NCBI GenBank assembly: GCA_019237325.1
Contig: JAFAHI010000353.1
Span: 1 to 36,228 of the forward strand
Source: Verrucomicrobiota bacterium
GTDB taxonomy: Bacteria; Verrucomicrobiota; Verrucomicrobiia; Chthoniobacterales; JAFAMB01
Length of the DNA stretch: 36,228 nt
Reading direction: 5' to 3'
The notes beneath the pieces are model-generated. The model had not been told where the DNA came from. It worked only from the letters and a program-made list of their open reading frames with translations, and did not search any database. Each line of letters opens with the position of its first letter. Position 1 is the stretch's first letter. The position numbers were made by a program, and so were the translations under genes. Shown here piece by piece: positions 1 to 8,075 of the stretch.

Positions 1-30
1 AGCAACCAGCAACCAGTAACGAGCAACTGC

Positions 31-927
31 TTACCGCTTGATTACCAGGAGATCCAGCGCTCCCGGCTGATTGTGAACGACGGTCGATGTCGGGGTTATT
101 GGGAACACCTTGCTGTCAATATGTGTCGGGGCGTCGACCTCGCGGAACAATATGCGTCGGCACCGGCTCGTGTGAATCGGCGGTTCTAGGTTAACTCCGT
201 CCCGAAGATCTCGGAGATAATCTCGAAATTCTCTCCGCTGATCCATATCGATCCATACCACTTCAAAGGCGCCATCGGATGGATCAACATTCGGAATCAA
301 GTTCAAGTTAGGGCCGATGAGACCCATGTTGGCGACTTCAATAAAAAGGAATTTTCCGGTCAGAATTTTATCGTCGAGCACCAGTTCGCACGTTGATTCC
401 GGGTAATCTTTGGCCAACGATCGCAAGTATTTCACGGCGCCGGACAATCTTTGTGTCGGCGTTAGGCGGCCTCGCGAATTCTTTCTCTTCTCTCGCTTGC
501 GCATCTCTATCATGAGCTGCGCCAGCAAACCGATACCGACGGATTCGATGAAAACCTGTTGTCCCAGGGGCATGGTGACGGTGCCGAGATCGACCTTTCT
601 GATGCCGGCCGAATCGAGATTAGCCGCGATGACTTCGACCGGATCAGTCTGCCCCAAGGTTTTCGCACAATTATTGGCCGTACCCAGCGGAAGTATACAA
701 AATGGAATATCGCGTGCCGCCAACCATGGAGCCAGCCGGCTAACGGTGCCGTCGCCGCCGGCGATGACCGCTCGATCGATGTGGTTTCTGAATACTGCCT
801 CCCAACCCCGGTGTTGGGTTGTCACGTACCGCACATCGTGCCCTGCCTCAGCAAAAAGCCGGATGAGCCGGTTAGCGTCAAGAGCGCGTTCGCCGGCGCC
901 GGGATTGTGAAATAGCGCGACCTTCAT
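31..927 (-). CDS. Diacylglycerol kinase-family lipid kinase
   Basis: A 298-residue protein of the DAGK/YegS/sphingosine-kinase superfamily, which phosphorylates a lipid alcohol with ATP at the inner membrane face. Seen: the N-terminal strand with a HNPGAG nucleotide-contacting turn (residues 7-12), the superfamily signature GGDGT at 57-61, and PLGTANN at 80-86, which is the second conserved loop. The C-terminal half has the family's beta-rich domain (VANMGLIGPNL, then DPSDGAFEV with the usual D-G-F pattern). The length is typical. Start is ATG at 927. It is transcribed away from the DUF892 gene, leaving a 204-base divergent region. The lipid substrate cannot be read from sequence; the family includes diacylglycerol, phosphatidylglycerol and ceramide kinases. 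Confidence 0.9.
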   Translation of the reverse strand: MKVALFHNPGAGERALDANRLIRLFAEAGHDVRYVTTQHRGWEAVFRNHIDRAVIAGGDGTVSRLAPWLAARDIPFCILPLGTANNCAKTLGQTDPVEVIAANLDSAGIRKVDLGTVTMPLGQQVFIESVGIGLLAQLMIEMRKREKRKNSRGRLTPTQRLSGAVKYLRSLAKDYPESTCELVLDDKILTGKFLFIEVANMGLIGPNLNLIPNVDPSDGAFEVVWIDMDQRREFRDYLRDLRDGVNLEPPIHTSRCRRILFREVDAPTHIDSKVFPITPTSTVVHNQPGALDLLVIKR

Positions 928-1041
928 GGTTGGAAACGAACGAGAAACAGTCGGGAGCGAGCGCGGACGTGGCCGCGGATCCCCTGGTCCATCCCCGGCT
1001 ACTGGGGCTCGTTCCTGCTGGCTAACACTCGCACTCGTTCA

Positions 1042-1071
1042 TTGATTTTACTTCGCATTCGATGATAAAAT
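1042..1071 (+). promoter_or_regulatory. Candidate sigma-70-type promoter for the first DUF892 gene
   Basis: TTGATT at 1042-1047 and TAAAAT at 1066-1071 are separated by 18 bases. The -10 matches TATAAT at 5 of 6 and the -35 matches TTGACA at 4 of 6. The predicted start of transcription lies about 50-55 bases before the preferred ATG at 1132. Found by eye only. Confidence 0.35.
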
Positions 1072-1131
1072 CGGACTCTCTGCATTACAGCAGAAATCCA
1101 ATGGGCTCCGATTGTGCGAATCCCGGTTATT

Positions 1132-1623
1132 ATGCAACTCGAAACCCTTCAAGATCTCTATGTTCACGAATTGAAAGACCTCTACAGCGCTGAAAAACAG
1201 TTGATCCGAGCGCTACCCAAAATGGCAAAAGCTGCCAAGAATGACAAACTCGCGGCAGGCTTTGAAGAACACTTAGAACAAACCAAGGAACATGCTGCTC
1301 GCATCGAGCGTATCCTGTCCCATCACAAGAAATCAACGCGTGGATCCCGCTGTAAGGGAATGGAAGGGATAATCGCGGAAGGCGCGGAGATGGTGGAGGA
1401 AGAAGCCGATCCTGAGGTCAAGGACGCCGGGTTGATCTCGGCCGCGCAGCGCGTGGAGCATTATGAGATCGCAGGCTACGGTACTGCCCGCACCTACGCT
1501 GAAATGCTCGGCGATAACGAGGGCGCGAAACTGCTTCAGAGCACATTAGGGGAAGAGGAAGAGACCGACCAAAAACTGACTAAGTTGGCCAAGTCCTTTA
1601 TTAACATTGCCGCCGCCCGCTAG
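1132..1623 (+). CDS. DUF892 (YciE/YciF-type) ferritin-like protein, copy 1
   Basis: A four-helix ferritin-like protein of the DUF892 family, whose members YciE/YciF are linked to stress and bind metal in solved structures. Seen: the opening L-x-x-LYVHELKDLYSAEKQ, a central EEHLEQTKEHAARIERI helix, and the family block AAQRVEHYEIAGYGTAR with conserved E/H residues, then LLQSTLGEEEETD. I prefer ATG at 1132 (163 residues, starting MQLETLQ, where family homology begins) over an in-frame GTG at 1114. A paralogue lies at 34533-35048 with the same RVEHYE-GYGTAR block. DUF892 genes often sit near CsbD, PfpI and SDR stress genes, as here. The reaction is unknown. Confidence 0.92.
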   Translation: MQLETLQDLYVHELKDLYSAEKQLIRALPKMAKAAKNDKLAAGFEEHLEQTKEHAARIERILSHHKKSTRGSRCKGMEGIIAEGAEMVEEEADPEVKDAGLISAAQRVEHYEIAGYGTARTYAEMLGDNEGAKLLQSTLGEEEETDQKLTKLAKSFINIAAAR

Positions 1624-1712
1624 TACGGTGATTGGAGATCGGTGGCGCAGCCATTGCTCGACGTAGTCAACGTCTAAAGCCCCATTAACGGTGTTTTCAA
1701 GGAGAATCGTTT

Positions 1713-2273
1713 TTGTCGGAAGAAAACGACTTAGAAAAGACAGCTAGCCTGCCGGCGACATCGATAGTGCGCAGATCTCTCGACGGAGGAGAGGAATTGA
1801 TCTATGTGATCGTGGCAGGTCTGCTGCTGATCGCCGCGGCGGCTGCCTGTGTCTACGCGATTTTTAGTGCTATTCGCCAGCTCGTGGCCGGCAGCCAGTT
1901 GGAAGCGATCTTTTCTCTGCTCAACGATCTGCTGTTGGTGTTGATCATCATGGAGGTGTTACGCACCGTTGCCAGATTTATCCGTAAACGGGAACTGAAT
2001 GTCGATGTTCAGGATGTTGTTCCCTTTTTGGTGATAGCCACTATTTCTGGCGCTCGACGAATCCTAGCGATCGGAGCAAACCTATCGTTAAACGAGGTAC
2101 AGCATAGTCAAAGTAATGGGTCTAACCTGGGATCGACGGCGGGATGGGATCGGTTTGATCAGGCAATGATTGAGCTGGGCGTCAACACGGGCCTAATCAT
2201 CGTGATCACCGTTGCTCTCTTAGTTATTCATCGTTACACGCTCGGCCGTTTTCAGCGAAACGAAGAGGATTAG
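1713..2273 (+). CDS. PsiE-like integral membrane protein
   Basis: A 186-residue membrane protein resembling the phosphate-starvation-inducible PsiE family. Seen: a charged N-terminal tail (1-30), then hydrophobic segments at about 30-54, 67-85, 100-115 and 155-172. Between them is the RTVARFIRKRELNV loop followed by VVPFLVIATISGARRIL, a pattern typical of PsiE-like domains. The start is TTG at 1713, supported by AAGGAG at 1699-1704 about 8 bases upstream; no ATG is available nearby. Residues 128-150 form a polar S/N/G-rich insertion. The gene follows DUF892 by 89 bases. The role is unknown; the name PsiE reflects fold similarity, and no Pho box was identified. Confidence 0.75.
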   Translation: MSEENDLEKTASLPATSIVRRSLDGGEELIYVIVAGLLLIAAAAACVYAIFSAIRQLVAGSQLEAIFSLLNDLLLVLIIMEVLRTVARFIRKRELNVDVQDVVPFLVIATISGARRILAIGANLSLNEVQHSQSNGSNLGSTAGWDRFDQAMIELGVNTGLIIVITVALLVIHRYTLGRFQRNEED

Positions 2274-2307
2274 GCCGGTGGGCGTTTGTGCGTTTGCCAA
2301 GGAAGCT

Positions 2308-2515
2308 AGCTCCGTTGGGAGCGGCATATATGGGTTTGGCTCGGCCATCGCGGTCAATCGTCTAAACATCTCCAACGACAAACGAGGGCATCGCTCGTTT
2401 TACGGAGGCCGACCCATCTTCCGTGGCTGTTCGGTGAAAACTAGATGCCGCTCCTACGGAGCTAACCATAATCCAGATATCGATAAGCTATGAATATTTC
2501 GCTCCGACAGAGCTG
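2308..2515. repeat. GCTCC-type palindromic repeat cluster, copy 1
   Basis: Fills most of the 414-base gap before the PfpI gene. Three imperfectly self-complementary motifs are visible: AGCTCCGTTGGGAGC at 2308-2322, GCTCCTACGGAGCT at about 2450-2463, and GCTCCGACAGAGCT at about 2501-2514. The last two are about 50 bases apart, the same distance as the right-hand pair in the cluster near 17.1 kb. The stretch before the last motif (CTATGAATATTTC) also resembles the corresponding stretch there (CTATAAAGATTTC). An open frame over this region (2278-2493) is an artefact of the repeats. Confidence 0.7.
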
Positions 2516-2687
2516 CCCGCTGACAAACGCCGACCGCCGACCGCCAAACGCCCATCCGACTACTCTTCCGCTCGCGAACCAAATCGGGTTCTGCTGTCTA
2601 GTTCGAATGAAAGACTCCTGGCCATACTGCTCGCTATGGCAAGCAACCCAGCTTGCTGCGTATCAGACCTGTCCAGAGGAGGAGAAT

Positions 2688-3254
2688 ATGAACCATGATT
2701 TGACCAGTGTTAAGATTGCTGCCTTGGTAGCAACCGGTTTCGAGCAAGACCACCTTCTCGACGCCCAAGAATTTTTGCATCGAGCTGGCGCGACGGTTAC
2801 AACGGTGTCAGTCGGCACGGACAAGCTCCGGGAAGCGGGTAAAGCCGGCAAACCATTGGCCAATATTGCTGTAGACGATGCTGATGAGACAGGTTTTGAC
2901 GCGTTGCTTTTGCCAGGCGGGAAGGCAAGTGCGGACAACCTTTCTCGAAACCCGGCAGCGATCGAGTTTGTCCGCTCGTTCCTGGCTGCTTCGAAGCCGA
3001 TTGGCGCGATCACTGACGGAGTCAAGGTTCTCGTTGCGGCTGATGGAGTGGCTGGGCTCCGGGTAGCCGCGGATCCCGTTTTACGAGGTGCGATTGAAAA
3101 TGTAGGGGGTGTATGGACCGAGAAACCCGTGGCGTACGATCGTTATCTTGTCACCGCGGCGCATATCCAAGCGATTGAGTGTTTCTGTGACGCCTTCGCT
3201 CAGAATTGTAGGGAGCTTAAGAGCGGCTCTGGATCAAGCCTCCGTACCGACTAA
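2688..3254 (+). CDS. DJ-1/PfpI-family protein lacking the nucleophile Cys
   Basis: A 188-residue class-I glutamine-amidotransferase-like protein of the DJ-1/PfpI group. Start is ATG at 2688, supported by a purine-rich GAGGAGGAG just upstream; an upstream extension to 2490 runs through repeats and is rejected. Seen: VATGFEQDHL with the conserved Glu (E19), DALLLPGGKASADNL (71-85), and the nucleophile-elbow region AITDGVKVL. In active family members that elbow reads AICHG; here Cys is replaced by Thr109 and His by Asp110. The paralogue at 32885-33565 keeps AICHGP. This copy is therefore probably not a protease or deglycase and may be a binding or regulatory homologue. It ends in a short polar tail. 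Confidence 0.85.
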   Translation: MNHDLTSVKIAALVATGFEQDHLLDAQEFLHRAGATVTTVSVGTDKLREAGKAGKPLANIAVDDADETGFDALLLPGGKASADNLSRNPAAIEFVRSFLAASKPIGAITDGVKVLVAADGVAGLRVAADPVLRGAIENVGGVWTEKPVAYDRYLVTAAHIQAIECFCDAFAQNCRELKSGSGSSLRTD

Positions 3255-3566
3255 AAGTATCTGCATTTCTTTCTACAAAACTGCAGCGAAGCCAAAACGC
3301 GAGCCTCGCCTGACGCCGAATGCCGAACGTCCCGGATCCCTGATGGCTTATTCAGGGAAAACCCTTACATCTGTAACCTGTGATTGGAACGGAGGTGAGC
3401 TGCCTAGGCCGCGATATCTTTGTTACTAACCGATCCGCTTAAGATAGTTAGTTTTCGTTTAACTGGACGGCCAGGCTTGCCCTATTAGCAGCTTTGCATC
3501 TAAAATTACTAGTAAATCCCTCTTGACGCCTCGTTGGCCTGTGGGAACGATTTTGTTTGCCAGCCT
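3255..3566. other. Intergenic stretch before the kai operon
   Basis: About 310 bases with no convincing gene; open frames here shadow neighbouring genes on either strand. The only signal I can propose is a candidate promoter at 3477-3506. No repeat-family member and no strong hairpin was seen. Confidence 0.5.
3477..3506 (+). promoter_or_regulatory. Candidate promoter of the kai operon
   Basis: TTGCCC at 3477-3482 and TAAAAT at 3501-3506 are separated by 18 bases, giving a predicted transcript start about 50 bases before the preferred kaiC ATG. The -10 matches 5 of 6 and the -35 matches 4 of 6 consensus bases. The spacing and -10 are the same as in the candidate upstream of the first DUF892 gene. 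Visual call only. Confidence 0.3.
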
Positions 3567-5288
3567 ATGCCGAAAGTTAACTCCCGGTTGACGATGCTCG
3601 AGAAAGTTCCGACCGGTATAAACGGACTCGACGAGATTACCGGCGGCGGCTTGCCCGCTGGACGACCAACGCTGGTTTGTGGCGCTGCGGGTTGCGGGAA
3701 ATCCCTTTTTGCGCTCGAATTTCTGATTCGAGGTGCTACCAAACACGATCAACCCGGCGTGCTGATGACGTTCGAAGAAAGCGTTGATGACATTCGGAAA
3801 AACGTCGCCTCGCTTGGATTCGATATTGACGCTCTGATCGCACAAAAAAGATTGATCATCGATTTCGTCAGGATCGAACGTGGGGAAATAGAAGAACAAG
3901 GCGAGTATGATTTGGAGGGTCTTTTCATCCGCCTTGCTCACTCCATCGCGCTGGTCGGCGCAAAACGCGTGGTTCTCGATACCATCGAGGCCCTCTTTGC
4001 CGGATTATCGAATCAAGCGATTCTGCGGTCCGAACTTCGCCGCCTGTTCGGCTGGTTGAAGCAGCGCGGGATGACGACGATCATCACCGGCGAACGTGCC
4101 GGTGATCAGTTGACTCGGCAGGGTCTGGAAGAATTTATATCGGACTGTGTCATTCTCCTTGATCACCGGGTCATAGGACAGATTTCGACTCGCAGGCTGA
4201 GGGTAGTCAAGTACCGGGGCTCAACCCATGGCACCAACGAGTACCCGTTTTTAATCGATGAGAGTGGTATTTCGATTCTGCCAGTCACCTCCTCTGGTTT
4301 GGAGTACGAGGTGTCAGCGGAACGAGTATCCACGGGTGTCGGTGGCCTCGACGAAATGCTGGGCGGCCTTGGTTACTATCGCGGTAGCACTGTCCTATTG
4401 AGCGGAACGGCTGGGACCGGGAAGACCAGTATGGCAGCACACTTGGCCCAAGCGACTTGTGCTCGTGGTGAGCGTTGTCTGTTTTTTTCTTTCGAAGAAT
4501 CAGCATCCCAGATTCTCCGCAACATGCGAACGATCGGTATCGATCTGCAGCCGTTCGTTCGCAAAGAGCTTCTTCGTATCCATTCGGCCCGTCCGACGGT
4601 TTACGGCTTGGAAATGCATCTTGCGCGGATGCATAAGCTGATCGGCCAATTCCGACCGACCGTAGTAATTGTGGATCCGGTTTCAAACCTGCGAAGCGCG
4701 GGCACGAACGAAGAAACCGCCACGCTTTTTGTGAGGTTGGTCGATTTCTTGCGAAGGAATGGAATCCTTGGGTTCCTGGTCAGTCTGACTAGCTGGGCGG
4801 GCACCTCGGAGACGACCGGGGACTCTATTAGCTCGATGGTGGATACTTGGTTGCTGCTTAGAGACATCGAATTGAGCGGCGAGCGGAATAAGGTGCTGTA
4901 CGTCCGTAAGTCGAGAGGGATGAACCATTCGAATCAGGTCCGCGAATTCCATATCACCTCGAAGGGAGTAAAATTGGTGGAGGCCTACCTGGGACCGGGT
5001 GGCGTCCTTACTGGAGCTGCGCGCCTCGCGCAGGAAACACGCGAAGTCGCCGAGGCTGAGAGATTGAAACAAGAAATGGAGCGACGAGAACTCGCGTTGA
5101 CGCATCGCCGAAAGGCAATGGAGGCTCAAATCGAAGCCCTCCGGGCGGCATTTGACGCGGAGGCAGAAGAACTTAGAAGGACGGCTGCGAATGGAAGAGA
5201 CCGTTTGGGGCAGCTTGAAATCGATCGAGAAGCGATGGCTCGTAGTCGTCGCGTCACGGAGCGATCAAAAAAGAATAATCATAGATGA
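3567..5288 (+). CDS. kaiC: KaiC-like double-domain ATPase/autokinase
   Basis: A 573-residue RecA/DnaB-fold protein with tandem KaiC domains. [20 protein letters not shown], Walker A GAAGCGKS at 39-46, catalytic Glu pair in FEES (E70-E71). [16 protein letters not shown], Walker A GTAGTGKT at 280-287, FEES with E310-E311, and Walker B IVDPVSNL. The segment SISSMVDT (420-427) aligns with the cyanobacterial phosphorylation loop ISTITDT, so S422 and S423 stand where S431 and T432 do. After the KaiC core there is a charged, Ala/Glu/Arg-rich coiled-coil tail of roughly 85 residues. Start: ATG 3567 is preferred; TTG 3534 and ATG 3594 are possible, and none has a good ribosome site. The stop overlaps the next ATG as ATGA, so it is co-translated with kaiB. 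Confidence 0.93.
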   Translation: MPKVNSRLTMLEKVPTGINGLDEITGGGLPAGRPTLVCGAAGCGKSLFALEFLIRGATKHDQPGVLMTFEESVDDIRKNVASLGFDIDALIAQKRLIIDFVRIERGEIEEQGEYDLEGLFIRLAHSIALVGAKRVVLDTIEALFAGLSNQAILRSELRRLFGWLKQRGMTTIITGERAGDQLTRQGLEEFISDCVILLDHRVIGQISTRRLRVVKYRGSTHGTNEYPFLIDESGISILPVTSSGLEYEVSAERVSTGVGGLDEMLGGLGYYRGSTVLLSGTAGTGKTSMAAHLAQATCARGERCLFFSFEESASQILRNMRTIGIDLQPFVRKELLRIHSARPTVYGLEMHLARMHKLIGQFRPTVVIVDPVSNLRSAGTNEETATLFVRLVDFLRRNGILGFLVSLTSWAGTSETTGDSISSMVDTWLLLRDIELSGERNKVLYVRKSRGMNHSNQVREFHITSKGVKLVEAYLGPGGVLTGAARLAQETREVAEAERLKQEMERRELALTHRRKAMEAQIEALRAAFDAEAEELRRTAANGRDRLGQLEIDREAMARSRRVTERSKKNNHR

Positions 5289-5635
5289 AGGCAACCACGC
5301 CGAAAAAGCATGGAATCGAGATAGCTCATTCGGACGCCCCTGATCCTGGCGCGGGGTGGAATCTTCGCCTTTATGTGGCTGGGCAAACTCCGAAATCGCT
5401 AACTGCCTTTGCAAATCTGAAGCGTATTTGCGAGGAACATTTGGCCGGGCGTTATCAAATCGAGGTGATCGATCTTTTGAAACAGCCGGAGCTGGCTCAG
5501 ATGGATCAGATCATCGCTCTTCCGACTTTGGTCCGCCGATTGCCGGAGCCCATCAAACGGATCGTAGGAGATCTATCAAATTCTGAACGCATAGTCGTTG
5601 GAATGAACCTGGAAAAGCGTCCGGGACCTAGCTAG
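5285..5635 (+). CDS. kaiB: KaiB-like protein 1
   Basis: A 116-residue KaiB homologue; KaiB binds the CI ring of KaiC and switches fold to drive KaiC dephosphorylation in clocks. Seen after a polar 28-residue N-terminal extension: [12 protein letters not shown], then [20 protein letters not shown], the [15 protein letters not shown] segment and the [12 protein letters not shown] end. This matches the cyanobacterial order almost motif for motif, including the cis-proline PTL and the GDLS fold-switch region. It starts inside the kaiC stop codon (ATGA). It is the more canonical of the two KaiB copies in this operon. Confidence 0.93.
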   Translation: MKATTPKKHGIEIAHSDAPDPGAGWNLRLYVAGQTPKSLTAFANLKRICEEHLAGRYQIEVIDLLKQPELAQMDQIIALPTLVRRLPEPIKRIVGDLSNSERIVVGMNLEKRPGPS

Positions 5636-5670
5636 AAAAATAGTCGTAACCGGAATAGAAACCCAATCGG

Positions 5671-6042
5671 ATGCATGGAGGTCATAGCGAGCCAGTAGAT
5701 TCAATGCCGGAGTTCGAAGAGTTGTTGCAGGAAGCGGCTCATCGGGTCCAATATGTGTTGCGGCTCTACGTCACTGGCGCTACCGATCGCTCGACCAGGG
5801 CAATTACCAATACCCGATGGATTTGCGAACACTATCTTAAGGGGCGCTACGATCTACGGGTAGTTGATATCTATCAACAGCCTTTGCTAGCTAAGACCTA
5901 CCAGATCATTGCCGCTCCGACCCTGGTCAAGAGTGAGCCGCTGCCGCCAAAACGTCTGGTGGGCGATTTTTCTGATCGCGAACGCCTTGTCGCCGGCCTG
6001 GGGATTCCGCGAGAGAGAGAAGACGGAAGGAGAAACACCTGA
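5671..6042 (+). CDS. KaiB-like protein 2
   Basis: A 123-residue KaiB paralogue 35 bases after the first. Seen: a 30-residue acidic N-terminal extension (EFEELLQEAAHRVQ), LRLYVTGATDRSTRAI, ICEHYLKGRYDLRVVDIYQQP, AAPTLVKSEPLPPKR and GDFSDRERLVAG. It differs from copy 1 at the V-T-G-A-T turn, in the SEPLPP insertion after PTL, and by GDFS for GDLS. Its stop TGA at 6040-6042 shares its final A with the ATG of the kinase gene, so the two are translationally coupled. It may partner the kinase rather than KaiC; that is inference. Start ATG 5671 lacks a strong ribosome site; ATG 5704 is an alternative. Confidence 0.9.
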   Translation: MHGGHSEPVDSMPEFEELLQEAAHRVQYVLRLYVTGATDRSTRAITNTRWICEHYLKGRYDLRVVDIYQQPLLAKTYQIIAAPTLVKSEPLPPKRLVGDFSDRERLVAGLGIPREREDGRRNT

Positions 6043-7775
6043 TGCATAACGACACTCGAGGGCAACCGCAGAGCGGTGGGGCCAGTTCTTCCGGGCGCTG
6101 GGTTAGCGAAGATGAATTGGGCTTGCTGCATGCCAGTCTGCAAGAGGCACAGGAGACGCTGAATGCCATCCGCAACGGAGAAGTGGATGCGATCGTTGCG
6201 AACGGGAATCGCATCTACAGTTTGACCGGGGCCGAACATCCGTACCGAGTTTATGTAGAGCAGATGCAGGAGGGTGCCGTAACCGTCGCCTCTGACGGGC
6301 TCATCTTGTATTGCAATCAAAGGTTCTCAGATATGGTCGGGGGGCGGCTGGAGAGCGTGATCAGTTCGGTTATCTGCTCCTATCTTTCCGCAGAGAGCTG
6401 GGAAAAGATTTCCGCGGTCGTCCGCGGCGTCGAATCCGTGGTGAAGCACGAGAGTGTCCTTCACGGCCTAAGCGGCGAGGGAATCCCAGTCAACTTTACT
6501 GCCAGCAGATTGTCCCTGTCAGATCAGAACGTGATTTGCTTGGTGGTTACCGACCTGACTTTGCAAAAATCGGATCAAGAACTTCGCTTGGCCAAAGAAG
6601 TCGCCGAACGGGCGAATTTGGCCAAAGACGAATTCCTCGCTACGCTGAGCCATGAGCTTCGCACGCCTTTAACTCCTGCCCTGATGGCAGTCTCGGCTTT
6701 GCAGCAGCACAAAACCCTTTCACCACGCGCGCAAGCGGATCTAGCGATGATCCGCCGAAATATCATGCTGGAGACATGTCTGATCGACGATTTGTTGGAT
6801 CTGACCCGGATCAGCCACAACAAGCTCGAGATCTTAAAAGTGCCGCTGGATCTTCACAGTGTGCTGCAAAATGCCATCGATGTCTGCGTTTCGAGCATCG
6901 AAGCGAAAAATTTGGATCTTTCGCTTATTCTCAAAGCCAAGGACGCCGGCACCCTCGGGGACATGGTTCGCCTTCAACAGGTGTTTTGGAACATAATCCG
7001 CAACGCGACCAAGTTTACCCCGATTGGTGGTGCGATTCGAGTTTCCACCAGTAATCCACGACCCGGTGTATTTGCGGTCACGATCGCTGATTCCGGAATC
7101 GGGTTCGAACCGACAGATTCGGAAAAGCTATTTGAATCCTTCAGACAAGTTGGCGAATGGGCCACTCGACGCAGTGGCGGCCTTGGTTTTGGACTTGCTA
7201 TTAGCCGGGCTATCGTCAACGCCCATGATGGACACATCTGGGCGGAAAGCCCAGGTCCAAATCTTGGTGCAAGTATCCAAATCGAACTCCCGATTCGGAT
7301 CGCCAACTTGCCGTCGCCATTGGAAGTCGCTCCTTCCGCTATCACCGCCTCCGGCCTTAGAATTCTTCTGGTTGAAGACCACGAGGATACTCGCCTTGTC
7401 TTCCACGCGATTCTCAGTCAAAAGGGCCACTCGGTGGAAAGCGTTGCCAGCGGAGAAGCCGCTCTCGGATTGGCGGCCACTCAGAAATTCGATCTGGTAA
7501 TTAGCGATCTCGGATTGCCGGATCTGAGTGGAATAGAGCTGATGAATATCTTACGAGAGCGTTATTCCCTCCGCGGTATCGCTCTTAGTGGATACGGTAT
7601 GGAAGAAGATGTCCGCAAAAGCAAATCTGCTGGGTTCGACCATCACCTGACCAAGCCAGTGGATCCGGCCAAGATTGATCAGCTTATGGCCAAACTGATG
7701 GCTGAGAGTAGGGAATCAGTAATCAGTAATCAGGCGCAGCGAGTGCTGGACACGGAATCGGCTCAACCTTCTTGA
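6042..7775 (+). CDS. Hybrid sensor histidine kinase (PAS-HisKA-HATPase-REC)
   Basis: A 577-residue cytoplasmic kinase with no membrane segment. Domains: a short N-terminal helix with the motif RNGEVDAIV (44-52), a PAS domain at about 68-175, HisKA with phospho-acceptor His204 in LSHELRTP, HATPase_c with N box NIIRNATKF (317-325), G1 DSGIGF (350-355) and G2 GLGFGLAIS (380-388), then a C-terminal receiver starting ILLVEDHED with acceptor Asp489 in ISDLGLPD and conserved Lys538. The order resembles CikA more than SasA: it lacks SasA's KaiB-like N-terminal domain. AAGGAG at about 6027-6032 precedes the ATG, which overlaps the kaiB2 stop. The last 20 residues read through a CAGTAAT simple repeat. 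Likely output or input kinase of the Kai module (inference). Confidence 0.92.
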   Translation: MHNDTRGQPQSGGASSSGRWVSEDELGLLHASLQEAQETLNAIRNGEVDAIVANGNRIYSLTGAEHPYRVYVEQMQEGAVTVASDGLILYCNQRFSDMVGGRLESVISSVICSYLSAESWEKISAVVRGVESVVKHESVLHGLSGEGIPVNFTASRLSLSDQNVICLVVTDLTLQKSDQELRLAKEVAERANLAKDEFLATLSHELRTPLTPALMAVSALQQHKTLSPRAQADLAMIRRNIMLETCLIDDLLDLTRISHNKLEILKVPLDLHSVLQNAIDVCVSSIEAKNLDLSLILKAKDAGTLGDMVRLQQVFWNIIRNATKFTPIGGAIRVSTSNPRPGVFAVTIADSGIGFEPTDSEKLFESFRQVGEWATRRSGGLGFGLAISRAIVNAHDGHIWAESPGPNLGASIQIELPIRIANLPSPLEVAPSAITASGLRILLVEDHEDTRLVFHAILSQKGHSVESVASGEAALGLAATQKFDLVISDLGLPDLSGIELMNILRERYSLRGIALSGYGMEEDVRKSKSAGFDHHLTKPVDPAKIDQLMAKLMAESRESVISNQAQRVLDTESAQPS

Positions 7776-7927
7776 TCACGCTGCCCAAAGCTTTCCGGCC
7801 CGGCCCGGTCGCGCCTGACCTGATTTCCAGCGCCTCAGTGCCGGATTTAACAAACACGTCACTGAACCGGTTACATTCGAAATTCTCCAGCAGATCATTA
7901 CAGAAGTTTGCGGTAATAAACGAAACT

Positions 7928-8016
7928 CAACCGCAGATGAACGCAGATAAGAGGGGATTGATCTCGCTCCAGGGGCCTTGACTAATCGGCTGCGTATCTA
8001 CGGACATCTGCGGTTG
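7928..8016. repeat. CCGCAGATG inverted repeat
   Basis: A perfect 12-base inverted pair, CAACCGCAGATG at 7928-7939 and CATCTGCGGTTG at 8005-8016. Further imperfect pairing inside (ACGCAGATA near 7941-7949 with TATCTACGG near 7996-8003) gives a stem of about 24 bases around a 45-base loop. It lies between the kinase stop and the MATE gene. Apart from this, the 300-base gap 7776-8075 shows nothing; an open frame at 7772-7981 runs into the repeat and is not credible. Confidence 0.75.
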
Positions 8017-8075
8017 GATCCGTTTTTTAAGTCCGTTTGGCCCCGCTGCATCGAAACTCATGGTGAGACGAGAGG

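Noticed and set aside
2278-2493. 71-codon plus-strand frame after the PsiE-like gene
   Set aside because: It spans two GCTCC palindromes, has no ribosome site and no protein-like pattern; the repeats explain the open frame.
7772-7981. 69-codon plus-strand frame overlapping the kinase stop
   Set aside because: It runs into the CCGCAGATG inverted repeat and has no recognisable composition or start signal.
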